A DNA stretch of 64,000 nt. Source: Pseudomonas guariconensis (lineage in GTDB: Bacteria > Pseudomonadota > Gammaproteobacteria > Pseudomonadales > Pseudomonadaceae). Each line of letters opens with the position of its first letter. Position 1 is the first letter of the stretch. Made by a program: the position numbers and the translations under genes. The notes beneath the pieces are model-generated. The model ran no database searches, had not been told where the DNA came from, and saw only the letters and a list, made by a program, of their open reading frames with translations. This document shows, piece by piece, positions 51,907-61,086 of this stretch. The DNA is taken from assembly GCF_024127895.1 (NCBI RefSeq), contig NZ_JAMYBK010000014.1, positions 1 to 64,000 of the forward strand, in the 5' to 3' direction.

Positions 51907-52743
51907 TCAGGCCTTTTCGATGCGATCGTCATGGATGACGATGCGCCCCTGCTTGAACAATCCGCCAATGGCCTTCTTGAAGTTGCCCTTGCTGACGTTG
52001 AACAGCTTGCTGATCAGCACCGGGTCGCTCTTGTCGCACACCCCCAGCACCCCGCCTTCGGCCTCCAGGCGCGCCATGATCTGCTCCTGCAGGCTGTCGG
52101 CCAGGGCAGCGCCAACCGGTTGCAGGCTCAGGGCGATCTTGCCGTCGTGGCGCACTTCCTTGATGAACCCTTTCTCGTGCATGCCCGAACGCAGGAACTT
52201 GAACACCTCGTTCTTGTGGATCAGGCCCCAGTGGCGGTTGTTGATGATGGCCTTGAAGCCCATGGGCGTCTGCCCGGCCACCAGCAGCTCCACCGGCTGC
52301 CCGACCTGATAGTCGGCCGGGGTCCGGTCCAGGTAGCGGTCCAGGCGCGCCGTGGCGGTGATACGCCGGGTGCGTTTGTCGAGGTAGGCGTGCACCACGC
52401 AATAGTCGCCGATCTTCAGCGGGCGCGATTCCTCCGAGTAGGGCATCAGCAGGTCCTTGGACAGGCCCCAGTCGAGGAAGATACCGGCATTGTTGATGTC
52501 CTTGACCTTGAGGCTGGCGAACTCGCCGACCTGGATCCTGGGTTGCTCGGTGGTGGCGATCAACTGGTCTTCGCTGTCGAGGTAGACGAACACGTTGAGC
52601 CAGTCATCCAACTCGGTGGGCGTGTCCTTGGGGATGTAGCGCCTGGGCAGGAGGATCTCGCCGTCGGCGCCGCCGTCCAGGTACAGGCCGAAGTCCACAT
52701 GTTTCACGATTTGCAAACTGTTGTAACGCCCAAGCAAAGCCAT
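51907..52743 (-). CDS. S1-domain RNA-binding protein (CvfB/YitL family)
   Basis: 278 aa after GAGGAT. Tandem S1-like domains: LLGRYNSLQIVKHVDFGLYLDGG (about 3-25), SLKVKDINNAGIFLDWGLSKDLLMPYSEE (about 77-105) and a third near residue 145-205; a winged-helix end (LGVCDKSDPVLISKLFNVSKGNFKKAIGGLFKQGRI) closes it. S. aureus CvfB has this architecture and affects virulence gene expression. RNA target in Pseudomonas unknown. Confidence 0.87.
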   Translation of the reverse strand: MALLGRYNSLQIVKHVDFGLYLDGGADGEILLPRRYIPKDTPTELDDWLNVFVYLDSEDQLIATTEQPRIQVGEFASLKVKDINNAGIFLDWGLSKDLLMPYSEESRPLKIGDYCVVHAYLDKRTRRITATARLDRYLDRTPADYQVGQPVELLVAGQTPMGFKAIINNRHWGLIHKNEVFKFLRSGMHEKGFIKEVRHDGKIALSLQPVGAALADSLQEQIMARLEAEGGVLGVCDKSDPVLISKLFNVSKGNFKKAIGGLFKQGRIVIHDDRIEKA

Positions 52744-52865
52744 TTCCGAAGATCCTCAAGACAAGACGGCTATTCTACACCTGAACCCGCCCGGCCGCCT
52801 GGCCGTAGGTACGCAGGCCTCGCCCATGCGTCCAGCGCCCGGCCCGTTTCAGCAAGGATTCGCCC

Positions 52866-53735
52866 ATGCCTGCACACCCGCCCCGCACGCTGCGCACCGC
52901 CCTGATCGTCCTGGTCTTGGCCCTGGCCGTGGTGGCCTGCAGCCGCATCGACCTGGCCTACCGCAACCTCGACGTGCTGGTGCCCTGGTCGCTGGGCGAC
53001 TACCTGAACATGAACCGCCAGCAGAAGGCCTGGCTCGACCAACGCCTCGAGCAGCACTTGGCCTGGCACTGCCAGACCGAGTTGCCTGGCTACCTGGACT
53101 GGCTCGAGCAGATCCGCCGGATGATCGCCACCGACCAGGTCACCGACCAGGCCCTGCAACAGCGCATCGTCGAGGCGCGCCAGGCCATCGGCCGGGTTGC
53201 CGAGGCGATCACCCCTTCGGCGACCGAACTGCTGCGCGGCATGAGCGACGAGCAGGTCGGCGAGATGCGCCAGGCCTTTCGCGACGACATCCGCAAGCGC
53301 CAGACCCGCTACGTCGAGACGCCGCTGTCCCGGCAGATCGAGGCACGCGCCGAGCGCATGGAGAAGCGCCTCAAACCCTGGCTGGGCGAGCTCAATGCCA
53401 CACAGCGCCTACGGGTATTGACCTGGGCCCAGGCCCTGGGCGACCAGAACCGCCAGTGGATCGCCAACCGCGCCCATTGGCAGCAGCAACTGCTGCTGGT
53501 GATGAACCAGCGTGACACCCCAAGCTTCGAGCCACGCCTGGCGCAGTTGCTGCAGCGCAAGGAAAGCCTGTGGACGCCGGAATACCGCATCGCCTTCCAG
53601 AACAGCGAACAGCAGACCCGCCACCTGCTGGTGGACCTGATGAAACAGAGCACCCCGGGCCAGCGCCAGTTCCTGCAGGAGCGGCTGGCCAAGGTGCGCA
53701 GCGATTTCAGCGGGCTCAAGTGCATGCAGGGGTGA
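52866..53735 (+). CDS. DUF6279 lipoprotein
   Basis: 289 aa after AAGGA. Lipobox LAVVAC with lipidated Cys at residue 25, following a hydrophobic ALIVLVLALAVV. The mature part is helical and starts SRIDLAYRNLDVLVPWSLGDYLNMNRQQKAWLD split over about 26-58, with conserved WHC and ELPGYLDWLEQ. The family is common in gamma-proteobacteria and has no known function. Stop is 25 bp from the converging aceK stop. Confidence 0.8.
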   Translation: MPAHPPRTLRTALIVLVLALAVVACSRIDLAYRNLDVLVPWSLGDYLNMNRQQKAWLDQRLEQHLAWHCQTELPGYLDWLEQIRRMIATDQVTDQALQQRIVEARQAIGRVAEAITPSATELLRGMSDEQVGEMRQAFRDDIRKRQTRYVETPLSRQIEARAERMEKRLKPWLGELNATQRLRVLTWAQALGDQNRQWIANRAHWQQQLLLVMNQRDTPSFEPRLAQLLQRKESLWTPEYRIAFQNSEQQTRHLLVDLMKQSTPGQRQFLQERLAKVRSDFSGLKCMQG

Positions 53736-53760
53736 AGCTGCCCCTGGCACCGACCTTCGC

Positions 53761-55476
53761 TCAACGCCCCTTGCGCCGGTATGGAAACACATCGATCACC
53801 TTCCCTTCGCGGATCGCCGCCTGCAACCCCTTCCAGTAGTCGGCGTCGTACAGCTCCCCATGCAAGCGGCTGAACAGCCGCCGCTGGCCGATATCGGCGA
53901 ACAGGAACGGCGGGAACTCCTCGGGAAACACATCGTGGGGCCCGATCGAGTACCACGGCTCGCCAGACATCTCGTCCTCCGGATAGCGTGGCGGCGGGAT
54001 GTGGCGGAAGTTCACCTCGGTCAGGAAACTGATCTCGTCGTAGTCGTAGAACACCACCCGGCCATGGCGGGTGACGCCGAAGTTCTTCAGCAGCATGTCG
54101 CCTGGGAAGATGTTCGCCGCCGCCAGTTGCTTGATGGCCAGGCCGTAGTCCTCCAGCGCCTCCAGTACCTGGGCCTCGCTGGCCTGCTCCAGGTAGAGGT
54201 TGAGCGGCGTCATGCGCCGTTCGGTCCAGCAGTGGCGAATCAGCACCGTGTCGCCCTCCTCGACCACGGTCGACGGCGCCACTTCCAGCAATTCGGCCAG
54301 GCACTGCGGTTCGAACTTGCTCCTGGGGAAGCGGAAATCGGCGAACTCCTGGGTATCGGCCATGCGCCCGACGCGATCGACGCTCTTCACCAGGCGGTAC
54401 TTGTCGATCACCGTGGCCCGGTCGACGGTCTTGGATGGCGAGAAGCGGTCCTTGATGATCTTGAACACGGTGTTGAAGCCCGTCAGGGTGAACACGCTCA
54501 TCACCATGCCCCGCACCCCGGGCGCCATGACGAAACGGTCGTCGGTCGCGGCCAGGTGGTTGATCAGCGCCCGGTAGAACTCCGACTTGCCGTGCTTGTA
54601 GAAACCGATCGAGGTGTACAGCTCGGCGATGTGCTTGCCCGGCAGGATGCGCTTGAGGAAATTGACGAACTCCGCCGGCACCGGCACGTCGACCATGAAG
54701 TACGAGCGGGTGAAGGAGAAGATGATCGACACCTCGGCTTCATCGGTGATCAACGCGTCGGCCTCGATGCCGTGCCCCTCGCGATGCAGCAGCGGGATCA
54801 CCAGTGGCCACTGCTCGTCCGGGGTGTAGAGCCGCCCGACCAGGTAGGCGCCCTTGTTGCGGTAGAGCACCGGGCAAAACAGCTCCACGGCCAGCGCCGG
54901 GTCCTTGCACACCCAGTCCGGCAGGCACTCGCGCAGTTGCTCTTCCAGGCGTGCCACGTCGCCCTCCAGGTCGCCGTAGGGCACGCTGAACGGGTAATCG
55001 GCGAAGATCGCCCGCAACAGCCCCTTGAGGCTGCCGTCAGGCTGGTAGGTGCGGGTCTGGGCGGCGCGCTCGTGGCCGCGTATCGACGGGCGGGTGGTAT
55101 GGATGAACATGCAGCCATCGTTGATCAGGTCATGGCTGAACAGGCTGCAGAAGATCGAGTTGTACCAGGTCTCGGAGAGTTCGTCGTCCAGGCGAGGGTC
55201 GATCAGGCGGATGTAGGCGCTCTTGACCAGCGGCCACTGCTCCACGTCCAGCAGCACGTCCTCGGCGAACCCCTGGCGCAGCCAGCCGTTGACCTCGCCG
55301 ACCTTCTCTTCGTACAGGTTGATGCGCGCGGCCGCCGACCGCTGGATCTCCTGCCAGAGCGCCTGCTCGAAGCGCTCGCGGGCGCCGAGGGTGATACGGC
55401 GGAAATGCTCGCGGTAGTCGTCGAAGCCATCGAGGATCATCCGGGCGATCTCGGCCGCCGGCCATGACTGGGACAT
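53761..55476 (-). CDS. aceK: Isocitrate dehydrogenase kinase/phosphatase
   Basis: 571 aa from ATG 55476, 7 nt after AGAGGT. Family features run the full length, including the N-terminal regulatory half (ESLRAIF-like [20 protein letters not shown]) and the kinase half with [35 protein letters not shown] (about 315-350) and [28 protein letters not shown] (about 449-476, catalytic Asp and DYD). It phosphorylates Icd to divert isocitrate to the glyoxylate shunt on acetate or fatty acids. It stands alone, away from aceBA. Confidence 0.95.
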   Translation of the reverse strand: MSQSWPAAEIARMILDGFDDYREHFRRITLGARERFEQALWQEIQRSAAARINLYEEKVGEVNGWLRQGFAEDVLLDVEQWPLVKSAYIRLIDPRLDDELSETWYNSIFCSLFSHDLINDGCMFIHTTRPSIRGHERAAQTRTYQPDGSLKGLLRAIFADYPFSVPYGDLEGDVARLEEQLRECLPDWVCKDPALAVELFCPVLYRNKGAYLVGRLYTPDEQWPLVIPLLHREGHGIEADALITDEAEVSIIFSFTRSYFMVDVPVPAEFVNFLKRILPGKHIAELYTSIGFYKHGKSEFYRALINHLAATDDRFVMAPGVRGMVMSVFTLTGFNTVFKIIKDRFSPSKTVDRATVIDKYRLVKSVDRVGRMADTQEFADFRFPRSKFEPQCLAELLEVAPSTVVEEGDTVLIRHCWTERRMTPLNLYLEQASEAQVLEALEDYGLAIKQLAAANIFPGDMLLKNFGVTRHGRVVFYDYDEISFLTEVNFRHIPPPRYPEDEMSGEPWYSIGPHDVFPEEFPPFLFADIGQRRLFSRLHGELYDADYWKGLQAAIREGKVIDVFPYRRKGR

Positions 55477-55688
55477 GCAGGGGACCTCTGTGCTGGGGTT
55501 CAAGGGGTGAGCTTAGGTCCTTTTGCAGTGTTCGAGGGGGCCTTTCGCGGCCCCAATAGATCGAGCGATCGAATCGCCTCTCCCGCAGGCCCCAGGCCGT
55601 CCGACAGGATTGCATAGCAAGAAAGGACAAGAAACGCCCCTCCACCGTGGCGTACACTCGCGCCCCTGCCTTGCCACCGGAGACCGCT

Positions 55689-56564
55689 GTGAGCCCCATC
55701 GCCCTCGCCCGCCTGCTGACCCTTGCCGCCGTCTGGGGCGCGAGCTTCCTGTTCATGCGCATCATCGCCCCGGAGCTCGGCACGTTGCCGACCGCATTCT
55801 TCCGGGTGTCGATCGCCTGCCTGGGGCTGATGGCCATCCTCGCCGCCGCGCGCCTTCCCTGGCACTTCGACGGTAAGCTCGGCGCCTGCCTGGTGCTGGG
55901 CATGATCAACTCGGGCATCCCCGCCACCTTCTATTCGGTGGCGGCCCAGGTGCTGCCGGCCGGCTACTCGGCGATCTTCAATGCCACCACGCCCCTGATG
56001 GGCGTGCTGATCGGCACGCTGTTCTTCCGCGAGCCGATGACCCTGGCCAAGCTCTGCGGCATCTTCCTCGGCCTGTTCGGCGTCGGCATCCTCAGCGGCG
56101 CCGGCCCGGTCGCCCTGGACCTGGCCTTGCTGCAAGGGGCCATGGCCTGCCTGGCAGCGACCACCTGCTACGGCTTCGCCGGGTACCTGGCCAGGCGCTG
56201 GGTCAGCGGCCTGGACAGCCGCCTGTCGGCCCTGGGCAGCATGCTCGGCGCCACCCTGCTGCTGACCCCGCTGTTCGCCTGGAGCGCCCTGAGCCAGCCG
56301 CCGACCAGTTGGGGCGGCTGGGAGGTGTGGTCGTCGCTGCTGGGCCTGGGGCTGCTGTGCACGGCGTTCGCCTACATTTTGTACTTCCGCTTGCTGGGCG
56401 AGATCGGGCCGGTCAAGGCCAGTACCGTGACCTTCCTGATCCCGGTGTTCGGCGTGCTGTGGGGGGCATGGCTGCTGGACGAGCCGCTGTCGATGGCGCA
56501 CCTGTATGGTGGCGTGCTGATTGGCCTGGCGTTGTGGCTGGTGCTGAGGCCCTCGCGGGCTTGA
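55689..56564 (+). CDS. EamA/DMT-family transporter
   Basis: 291 aa from GTG 55689, 5 nt after GGAGA; the longer frame from 55647 lacks a ribosome site. Two EamA repeats of five helices each: LLTLAAVWGASFLFMRIIAPELG (helix 1, with the conserved WGxSF-like motif) and VTFLIPVFGVLWGAWLLDEPLS near the end. Substrate unknown. Not coupled to neighbours; a hairpin and REP pair follow. Confidence 0.86.
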   Translation: MSPIALARLLTLAAVWGASFLFMRIIAPELGTLPTAFFRVSIACLGLMAILAAARLPWHFDGKLGACLVLGMINSGIPATFYSVAAQVLPAGYSAIFNATTPLMGVLIGTLFFREPMTLAKLCGIFLGLFGVGILSGAGPVALDLALLQGAMACLAATTCYGFAGYLARRWVSGLDSRLSALGSMLGATLLLTPLFAWSALSQPPTSWGGWEVWSSLLGLGLLCTAFAYILYFRLLGEIGPVKASTVTFLIPVFGVLWGAWLLDEPLSMAHLYGGVLIGLALWLVLRPSRA

Positions 56565-56575
56565 CGTCGGCTGCT

Positions 56576-56624
56576 GGCAGCGGGGCCGCTTCGCGGCCCA
56601 TCGCTGGCAAGCCAGCTCCCACAG
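56576..56624. repeat. REP-like element after the EamA gene
   Basis: GGCAGCGGGGCCGCTTCGCG with CCCATCGCTGGCAAGCCAGC and TCCCACAGG. It is the inverted partner of the element at 56722. Confidence 0.72.
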
Positions 56625-56656
56625 GCCTGCGCTGTTCTCAAGAGCAGCGCAGGCCT
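56623..56656. terminator. 12-bp perfect hairpin downstream of the EamA gene
   Basis: AGGCCTGCGCTG (56623-56634) pairs with 56645-56656 around a 10-nt loop. No T-run follows, so it may act as an RNA end-protecting stem rather than a terminator. Confidence 0.5.
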
Positions 56657-56721
56657 GTCCCAATGCCGGCCGCTCTCACGATCCTCTGCATGACACATGA
56701 TGCGTGAACACCGCAGTCCCC

Positions 56722-56763
56722 TGTGGGAGCCGGCTTGCCGGCGATGGGCTGCAAAGCGGCCCC
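56722..56763. repeat. REP-like element, opposite orientation
   Basis: TGTGGGAGCCGGCTTGCCGG followed by CGATGGGCTGCAAAGCGGCCCC; almost identical to 13834 and 48614. Confidence 0.75.
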
Positions 56764-56788
56764 AAAGAGGCCACACCGCAGCGCCCCG

Positions 56789-56842
56789 GTTTCACCCCTG
56801 AAACAATTACGTAACGTTGTTTCCTACACCGTTACCAGAAAC
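56789..56842. promoter_or_regulatory. Array of alternating GTTTC and GAAAC half-sites
   Basis: GTTTC 56789, GAAAC 56800, GTTTC 56819 and GAAAC 56838, the last three starts spaced exactly 19 bp. The central pair extends to GAAACAA-N10-TTGTTTC, and GTAACG-N13-CGTTAC (56811-56835) is nested within. It lies about 190-245 bp upstream of the predicted sigma-54 start, where enhancer-binding proteins usually bind. Confidence 0.55.
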
Positions 56843-56924
56843 GCCCTTCTTCTTCGCACCTTCATTTTGCAGTGCCCTGCCGCTGTGCAATTTCGTGCCA
56901 TATAAAAAACCACGCTTCATATAT

Positions 56925-56939
56925 AAAACGCAGCGTTTT
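56925..56939. promoter_or_regulatory. AAAACGC-A-GCGTTTT palindrome in the operon leader region
   Basis: Perfect 7-bp arms with a single central base, in AT-rich DNA between the half-site array and the sigma-54-like promoter. Could be an operator (for example of the IclR protein) or a short terminator-like element. Confidence 0.35.
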
Positions 56940-57006
56940 TTGCCAAATTCCTTCAAGCCATTAATAAACAAGCATTTTTTCAATTAAACAGGCGCATTCA
57001 GCCACC

Positions 57007-57022
57007 TGGCATTGTTCATGCA
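57007..57022 (+). promoter_or_regulatory. Sigma-54-like promoter of the ABC/SDR operon
   Basis: TGGCATTGTTCATGCA has GG (57008-57009) and GC (57020-57021) separated by exactly 10 bp, matching TGGCAC-N5-TTGCA at most positions. Start of transcription would be near 57033, 33 nt before the first gene. No enhancer-binding protein gene is in the window. Confidence 0.55.
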
Positions 57023-57065
57023 CTAAACGGCGTACCACCTATAAAACAGACCAGAGAGCTCCCCA

Positions 57066-57917
57066 ATGGCTGTGAAAGAGATGTACGCAATTGCCCAGCG
57101 CTGGGATACCCCATCCCCCCAGGACGCCCCGGCACCGACGGAAATCGAGTTTCACAACGTCGGCAAATGCTTCAAGGCCAAAGGCCAGCCCGAAGCGCCT
57201 TTCGCCATCCGTGGCGTGAACTTCAAGATCCGCCGTGGCGAAGTGGTGTCGATCATCGGCCCATCCGGCTGCGGCAAGAGCACCATCCTCAACATGGGCT
57301 CGGGCCTGTACCGCCCCAGCGAGGGCGAGGTGCGAGTCGGTGGCGAGGTGGTGAACGGCCCGGTGTCCAAGGTCGCCTTCATGCTGCAGAAAGACCTCTT
57401 GATGCCCTGGCGCAGCATCCGCCGCAATGTCGAACTGGGCCTGGAGATCCAGGGCATGCCCGCCGCCAAGCGCCAGCCGATCGCCGAGGATCTGCTCAAA
57501 CGCTGCCACCTTCAAGGCTTTGCCGACCACTACCCGTTCCAGCTGTCGGGTGGCATGCGCCAGCGCGCCGCCCTGGCCCGCACCCTGGCCATCGACCCGC
57601 AGGTGCTGTTCCTCGACGAGCCGTTCTCGGCCCTCGACGCCCAGACCAAGATGATCCTGCAGCAGGACCTGGCACGGATGCTGTTCGAAGAGAAGAAGAC
57701 CGCGCTGTTCATCACCCACGACCTGGTCGAGGCGATCGCCCTGTCCGACCGCCTGCTGGTCATGAGCGCGCGCCCCGGCACCATCATCGAAGAAATCGAA
57801 ATCGACCTGCCGTTTCGCGAGAACCCGCTGGAGCGCCGCAAGCTGCCCGAGATCGGCCCCCTGGCCGGGCGCCTGATGGAGCTGCTGAAAGTCGGCGAAG
57901 ACACCGAGCTGCATTGA
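57066..57917 (+). CDS. ABC importer ATPase (nitrate/sulfonate/taurine type)
   Basis: 283 aa. Walker A GPSGCGKST (about 69-77), Q-loop VAFMLQKDLLMPWRS (about 106-120), signature LSGGMRQRAALART (about 160) and Walker B VLFLDEPFSALDAQT (about 180) are those of the SsuB/TauB/NrtD family. First gene of a nine-gene co-directional run, with the binding protein 41 bp and the permease further downstream. It powers uptake of the operon's unknown substrate. Confidence 0.9.
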   Translation: MAVKEMYAIAQRWDTPSPQDAPAPTEIEFHNVGKCFKAKGQPEAPFAIRGVNFKIRRGEVVSIIGPSGCGKSTILNMGSGLYRPSEGEVRVGGEVVNGPVSKVAFMLQKDLLMPWRSIRRNVELGLEIQGMPAAKRQPIAEDLLKRCHLQGFADHYPFQLSGGMRQRAALARTLAIDPQVLFLDEPFSALDAQTKMILQQDLARMLFEEKKTALFITHDLVEAIALSDRLLVMSARPGTIIEEIEIDLPFRENPLERRKLPEIGPLAGRLMELLKVGEDTELH

Positions 57918-57958
57918 GCAACGCACCCAACGGCCCATCCACCGACTCAGGAGTACGC

Positions 57959-58960
57959 ATGTTCACGTCATTCTTCAAGCGCCTGGCACCAACCTCCCTG
58001 CTGGCCCTCGGCCTGGGCCTGGCCCTGCAGGCCAGCGCCGAGCCGACCAAGGTCACCTACCTGCTGCCGGCACCGCCCAGCTCGCCGGCCTTCGCCCCCT
58101 GGATCATCGCCAAGGAAAAGGGCTACTACAGCGACCGCGAGCTGGACGTCACCTTCATCGCCGCCAAGGGCGGCGTCGATGTGGCCAAGCAGATCGGCGC
58201 CGGCAATGCCATGGTCGGCGGTGCCATCGGCGATACCCCGATCATCGTGCGCGCCAATGGCATCCCGGTGCGCGCCGTGGCCGTGCTCGGGGGCGGTGGG
58301 GTCACCATGATCGCCACCAACGCCGACGAACACATCCGCTCGGTGAGCCAGCTCAAAGGCAAGACCCTGACCGTGATGTCCTATTCCGACACCACCTACT
58401 ACGCCCTGCTCGCCTCGCTGCGCAAGGCCGGCCTGGGCAAGAACGATGTGGACATCCAGGCCGCCGGCCCGTCCGGTGTCTGGCAACTGTTCTCGGCGAA
58501 CAAGTCCCAGGCCATGGCCGCCGTGCCGGACTGGGTGGTCAACGCCGAGGAGGCCGGGGTCAAGCTCGAACTGATCCCCCGCGAGCAGATCTTCGAGAGC
58601 ATGGCCCAGGCCATCCTCGCCTCCGACGACGCCATCGCCGAGCACCCCGACGTGGTCCGTGGCGTGGTCCAGGCCACCCTGCAGGGCATGCGCGACATCA
58701 TTCAGGACCCGAAGGCCGCCGCCGCCACCTTCGCCCGCGCCGTACCGGCCTACGCCGGCAAGGAAGCCTCGCTGGAGAAGACCCTGCGCCTCTATGTGCA
58801 GCACGTCTACGCCGATCAGCCGGTGCTCGGCCGTATCGACCCGGCACGCCTGGACACGGTGCGCAAGTTCTATGTCAGCGAAGGCATCGTGACCAAGGCG
58901 CCAGCGCTCGACGAGCTCTACAGCAACCAGTTCATCGAAACCAATACCGCGGCCAAGTGA
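57959..58960 (+). CDS. ABC importer substrate-binding protein (NMT1/SsuA-like)
   Basis: 333 aa from ATG 57959, 5 nt after AGGAG. Signal peptide 1-27 (ends LALQASA). The mature protein is a type II periplasmic binding fold: PSSPAFAPWIIAKEKGYYSD (about 43-62), FIAAKGGVDVAKQIGAGNA, LKGKTLTVMSYSDTTYYALL and SGVWQLFSANKSQAMAAVPDW. Family ligands range from sulfonates and taurine to thiamine precursors and aromatic acids; the ligand cannot be read here. Confidence 0.88.
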   Translation: MFTSFFKRLAPTSLLALGLGLALQASAEPTKVTYLLPAPPSSPAFAPWIIAKEKGYYSDRELDVTFIAAKGGVDVAKQIGAGNAMVGGAIGDTPIIVRANGIPVRAVAVLGGGGVTMIATNADEHIRSVSQLKGKTLTVMSYSDTTYYALLASLRKAGLGKNDVDIQAAGPSGVWQLFSANKSQAMAAVPDWVVNAEEAGVKLELIPREQIFESMAQAILASDDAIAEHPDVVRGVVQATLQGMRDIIQDPKAAAATFARAVPAYAGKEASLEKTLRLYVQHVYADQPVLGRIDPARLDTVRKFYVSEGIVTKAPALDELYSNQFIETNTAAK

Positions 58961-58988
58961 CGGCCAACGCAACCAAGGTAATCGCCCG

Positions 58989-59765
58989 ATGAGAAACCTC
59001 AACACCTCCGTGCTCGGCAGCGTCGCCCTGCTGGTCCTCTTCCTCGTGGTCTGGCAGTGGGGTCCGGGGCTGCTCGGCATGCCCGAGTTCGTCATGCCGC
59101 AGCTCAGCCGCGTCGCCCAGGAAAGCCAGCTGATGTGGCAGACCGGCAACCTGCTGCAGCACACCCTGATCACCGCCTTCGAGATCATCGTCGGCTTCGC
59201 CCTGGGCGCCCTGCTGGGCGTGATGATCGGGGTGTCGCTGGGCCTCTCGCCCTCGGCCGAGGCCATGCTCTCGCCGTACATCCTGGCCCTGCAGATCGCC
59301 CCCAAGGTGGCCTTCGCCCCGCTGTTCGTGATGTGGCTGGGCTACACCATCTACCCGAAGATCCTGATCGCCATCCTGATCGTGTTCTTCCCGGTGATGA
59401 TCAACGTGCTCTCGGCCATCCGCACGGTCGACCCGGACATGATCAACCTGGTGCGCACCATGAACGCCAGCCGCTGGCAGATCTTCCGCCTGGTGGAGTT
59501 CCCCTCGGCCATGGCCGCGCTGTTCTCCGGGCTGCGCATCGCCTCGACCCTGGCCGTGATCGGGGTGACCGTCGGCGAACTGGTCGGCGGCAACCAGGGT
59601 CTGGGCTTCCTGCTGGTGGACGCCGAAGGCCAGGGCAACACCGCCGGGGTGTTCGTCGCCATCGTCATGCTCACCCTGATCGGCGTGCTCGCCTACGGCG
59701 CGGTGGTCTGGGCCGAGAAGCGCGTCCTGCACTACCTCCCCAAAGCCATGCTGAGTAGCCAATGA
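58989..59765 (+). CDS. ABC importer permease (SsuC/TauC-like)
   Basis: 258 aa after AAGGT. Six hydrophobic helices and the permease EAA loop, here MNASRWQIFRLVEFPSAMAALFSGLRIASTLAV (about 157-190), match binding-protein-dependent permeases of the sulfonate/taurine group. The stop overlaps the SDR start (ATGATGA). Confidence 0.9.
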   Translation: MRNLNTSVLGSVALLVLFLVVWQWGPGLLGMPEFVMPQLSRVAQESQLMWQTGNLLQHTLITAFEIIVGFALGALLGVMIGVSLGLSPSAEAMLSPYILALQIAPKVAFAPLFVMWLGYTIYPKILIAILIVFFPVMINVLSAIRTVDPDMINLVRTMNASRWQIFRLVEFPSAMAALFSGLRIASTLAVIGVTVGELVGGNQGLGFLLVDAEGQGNTAGVFVAIVMLTLIGVLAYGAVVWAEKRVLHYLPKAMLSSQ

Positions 59766-60529
59766 TGAGTACCTTCAACAACCTGCTCGCAGGCCGCCGG
59801 GTGCTGGTCACCGGCGGCGCCAGGGGCCTGGGCTACGCCTTCGCCCAGGCCATCGCCCAGGCCGGAGCCCGCGTGGTGATCGCCGATGTGCTCGCCGGGC
59901 GTGTGCAACAGGCCGCCTGCGACCTGTCGGCCCAGGGCCTGGACGTCAGCGGCGTGACCCTGGACCTGGCCAGCCCCGCATCCATCGACGCCTGCGTCGA
60001 GCGCACGGTCAAGCGCCTGGGTGGCCTCGACGGCCTGGTCAACAACGCCTCGATCACCAATTCCGGCGGCAAGAGCTGCGAGGAGCTGGACATCGAGACC
60101 TGGGACCAGGTCATGCAGGTCAACGTCCGCGGTACCTGGCTGATGACCCGTGCCTGCCTGCCGGCCCTGCGTGCCAGCGGTCGCGGGGCGGTGATCAACC
60201 TGGCCTCCGACACCCCGCTGTGGGGCGCGCCGAACCTGCTGGCCTACGTCGCCAGCAAGGGCGCGGTCATCGCCATGACCCGCAGCCTGGCCCGCGAGCT
60301 GGGCAACGACAACATCACCGTCAATGCCATCGCCCCCGGCCTGGTGCTGGTCGAGGCCACCGCCTACGTGCCCGAGGCCCGTCACCGCCTGTACACCGAA
60401 CAACGGGCCATCCAGCGCCCGCAACTGCCCGACGACGTCAGTGGCGCCGTGCTGTTCGCCCTGTCCGACCTGTCGCGCTTCATCACTGGACAAACCCTGC
60501 CGGTCAACGGCGGGTTCGTCATGCCCTGA
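59762..60529 (+). CDS. Short-chain dehydrogenase/reductase with full catalytic set
   Basis: 255 aa. Gly-rich cofactor motif TGGARGLGYAFAQ (about 17-29), NNAS (about 91), Ser in INLASDTPLWG (about 139) and Tyr-Lys in YVASKGAVIAMTRS (about 155-159). Acidic Asp-41 after beta-2 (VVIADVLAG) favours NAD(H). Translationally coupled to the permease. Likely oxidises a hydroxy intermediate of the imported compound; reaction otherwise unknown. Confidence 0.87.
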   Translation: MMSTFNNLLAGRRVLVTGGARGLGYAFAQAIAQAGARVVIADVLAGRVQQAACDLSAQGLDVSGVTLDLASPASIDACVERTVKRLGGLDGLVNNASITNSGGKSCEELDIETWDQVMQVNVRGTWLMTRACLPALRASGRGAVINLASDTPLWGAPNLLAYVASKGAVIAMTRSLARELGNDNITVNAIAPGLVLVEATAYVPEARHRLYTEQRAIQRPQLPDDVSGAVLFALSDLSRFITGQTLPVNGGFVMP

Positions 60530-60543
60530 GCAAGGAGAAGACC

Positions 60544-61083
60544 ATGACCGACCTTTCTGCCCAACACGACGCCCCCAAGTCCTGGGAACAACCCGCCGGG
60601 ACCGACCTGGCCGGCTGGATGCAGACGCGCATCGCCCGCTACGAGACCCGCCGCTACGACTGGGATGCGCTGAAGTTCCAGGCCGACTACGACCCCAAGT
60701 TCCGCCGTGCGCAGATGCGCTACGTGGGCACCGGCGGCACCGGTGTCAGCAGCGACATGAACACCATCCCTTCCGAGCACTTCACCTTCTCCACCATGGT
60801 CATCCCAGCCGGCCATGAAGGCCCGCCCCACCTGCACACCGACGTCGAGGAAGTGTTCTTCGTGCTGCGCGGCAAGCTCAAGGTGATCATCGAGAAGGAC
60901 GGCGAACGCTTCGAGACCGTGCTCACCGACCGCGACCTGATCTCGGTACCGCCAGGGGTCTACCGCGAGGAGATCAACATCGGCGACGAAGACGCCCTGA
61001 TGTGCGTGATGCTCGGCGCCAAGAAACCCGTGACCCCGACCTATCCGCCAGCCCACCCGCTGGCCTCGATCAAGCGCGGCTGA
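60544..61083 (+). CDS. Cupin-domain protein
   Basis: 179 aa after AAGGAG. Single cupin barrel: GHEGPPHLHTDVEEVFFVLRGKLKV (about 85-109) supplies the two His and the Glu metal ligands (HxH-x4-E pattern), and SVPPGVYREEINIG is cupin motif 2, in which the usual His is replaced (VYREE). It could be a dioxygenase, isomerase or decarboxylase on the pathway. N-terminal 65 residues are a helical extension (WMQTRIARYETRRYDWDALK). Confidence 0.82.
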   Translation: MTDLSAQHDAPKSWEQPAGTDLAGWMQTRIARYETRRYDWDALKFQADYDPKFRRAQMRYVGTGGTGVSSDMNTIPSEHFTFSTMVIPAGHEGPPHLHTDVEEVFFVLRGKLKVIIEKDGERFETVLTDRDLISVPPGVYREEINIGDEDALMCVMLGAKKPVTPTYPPAHPLASIKRG

Positions 61084-61086
61084 GCC

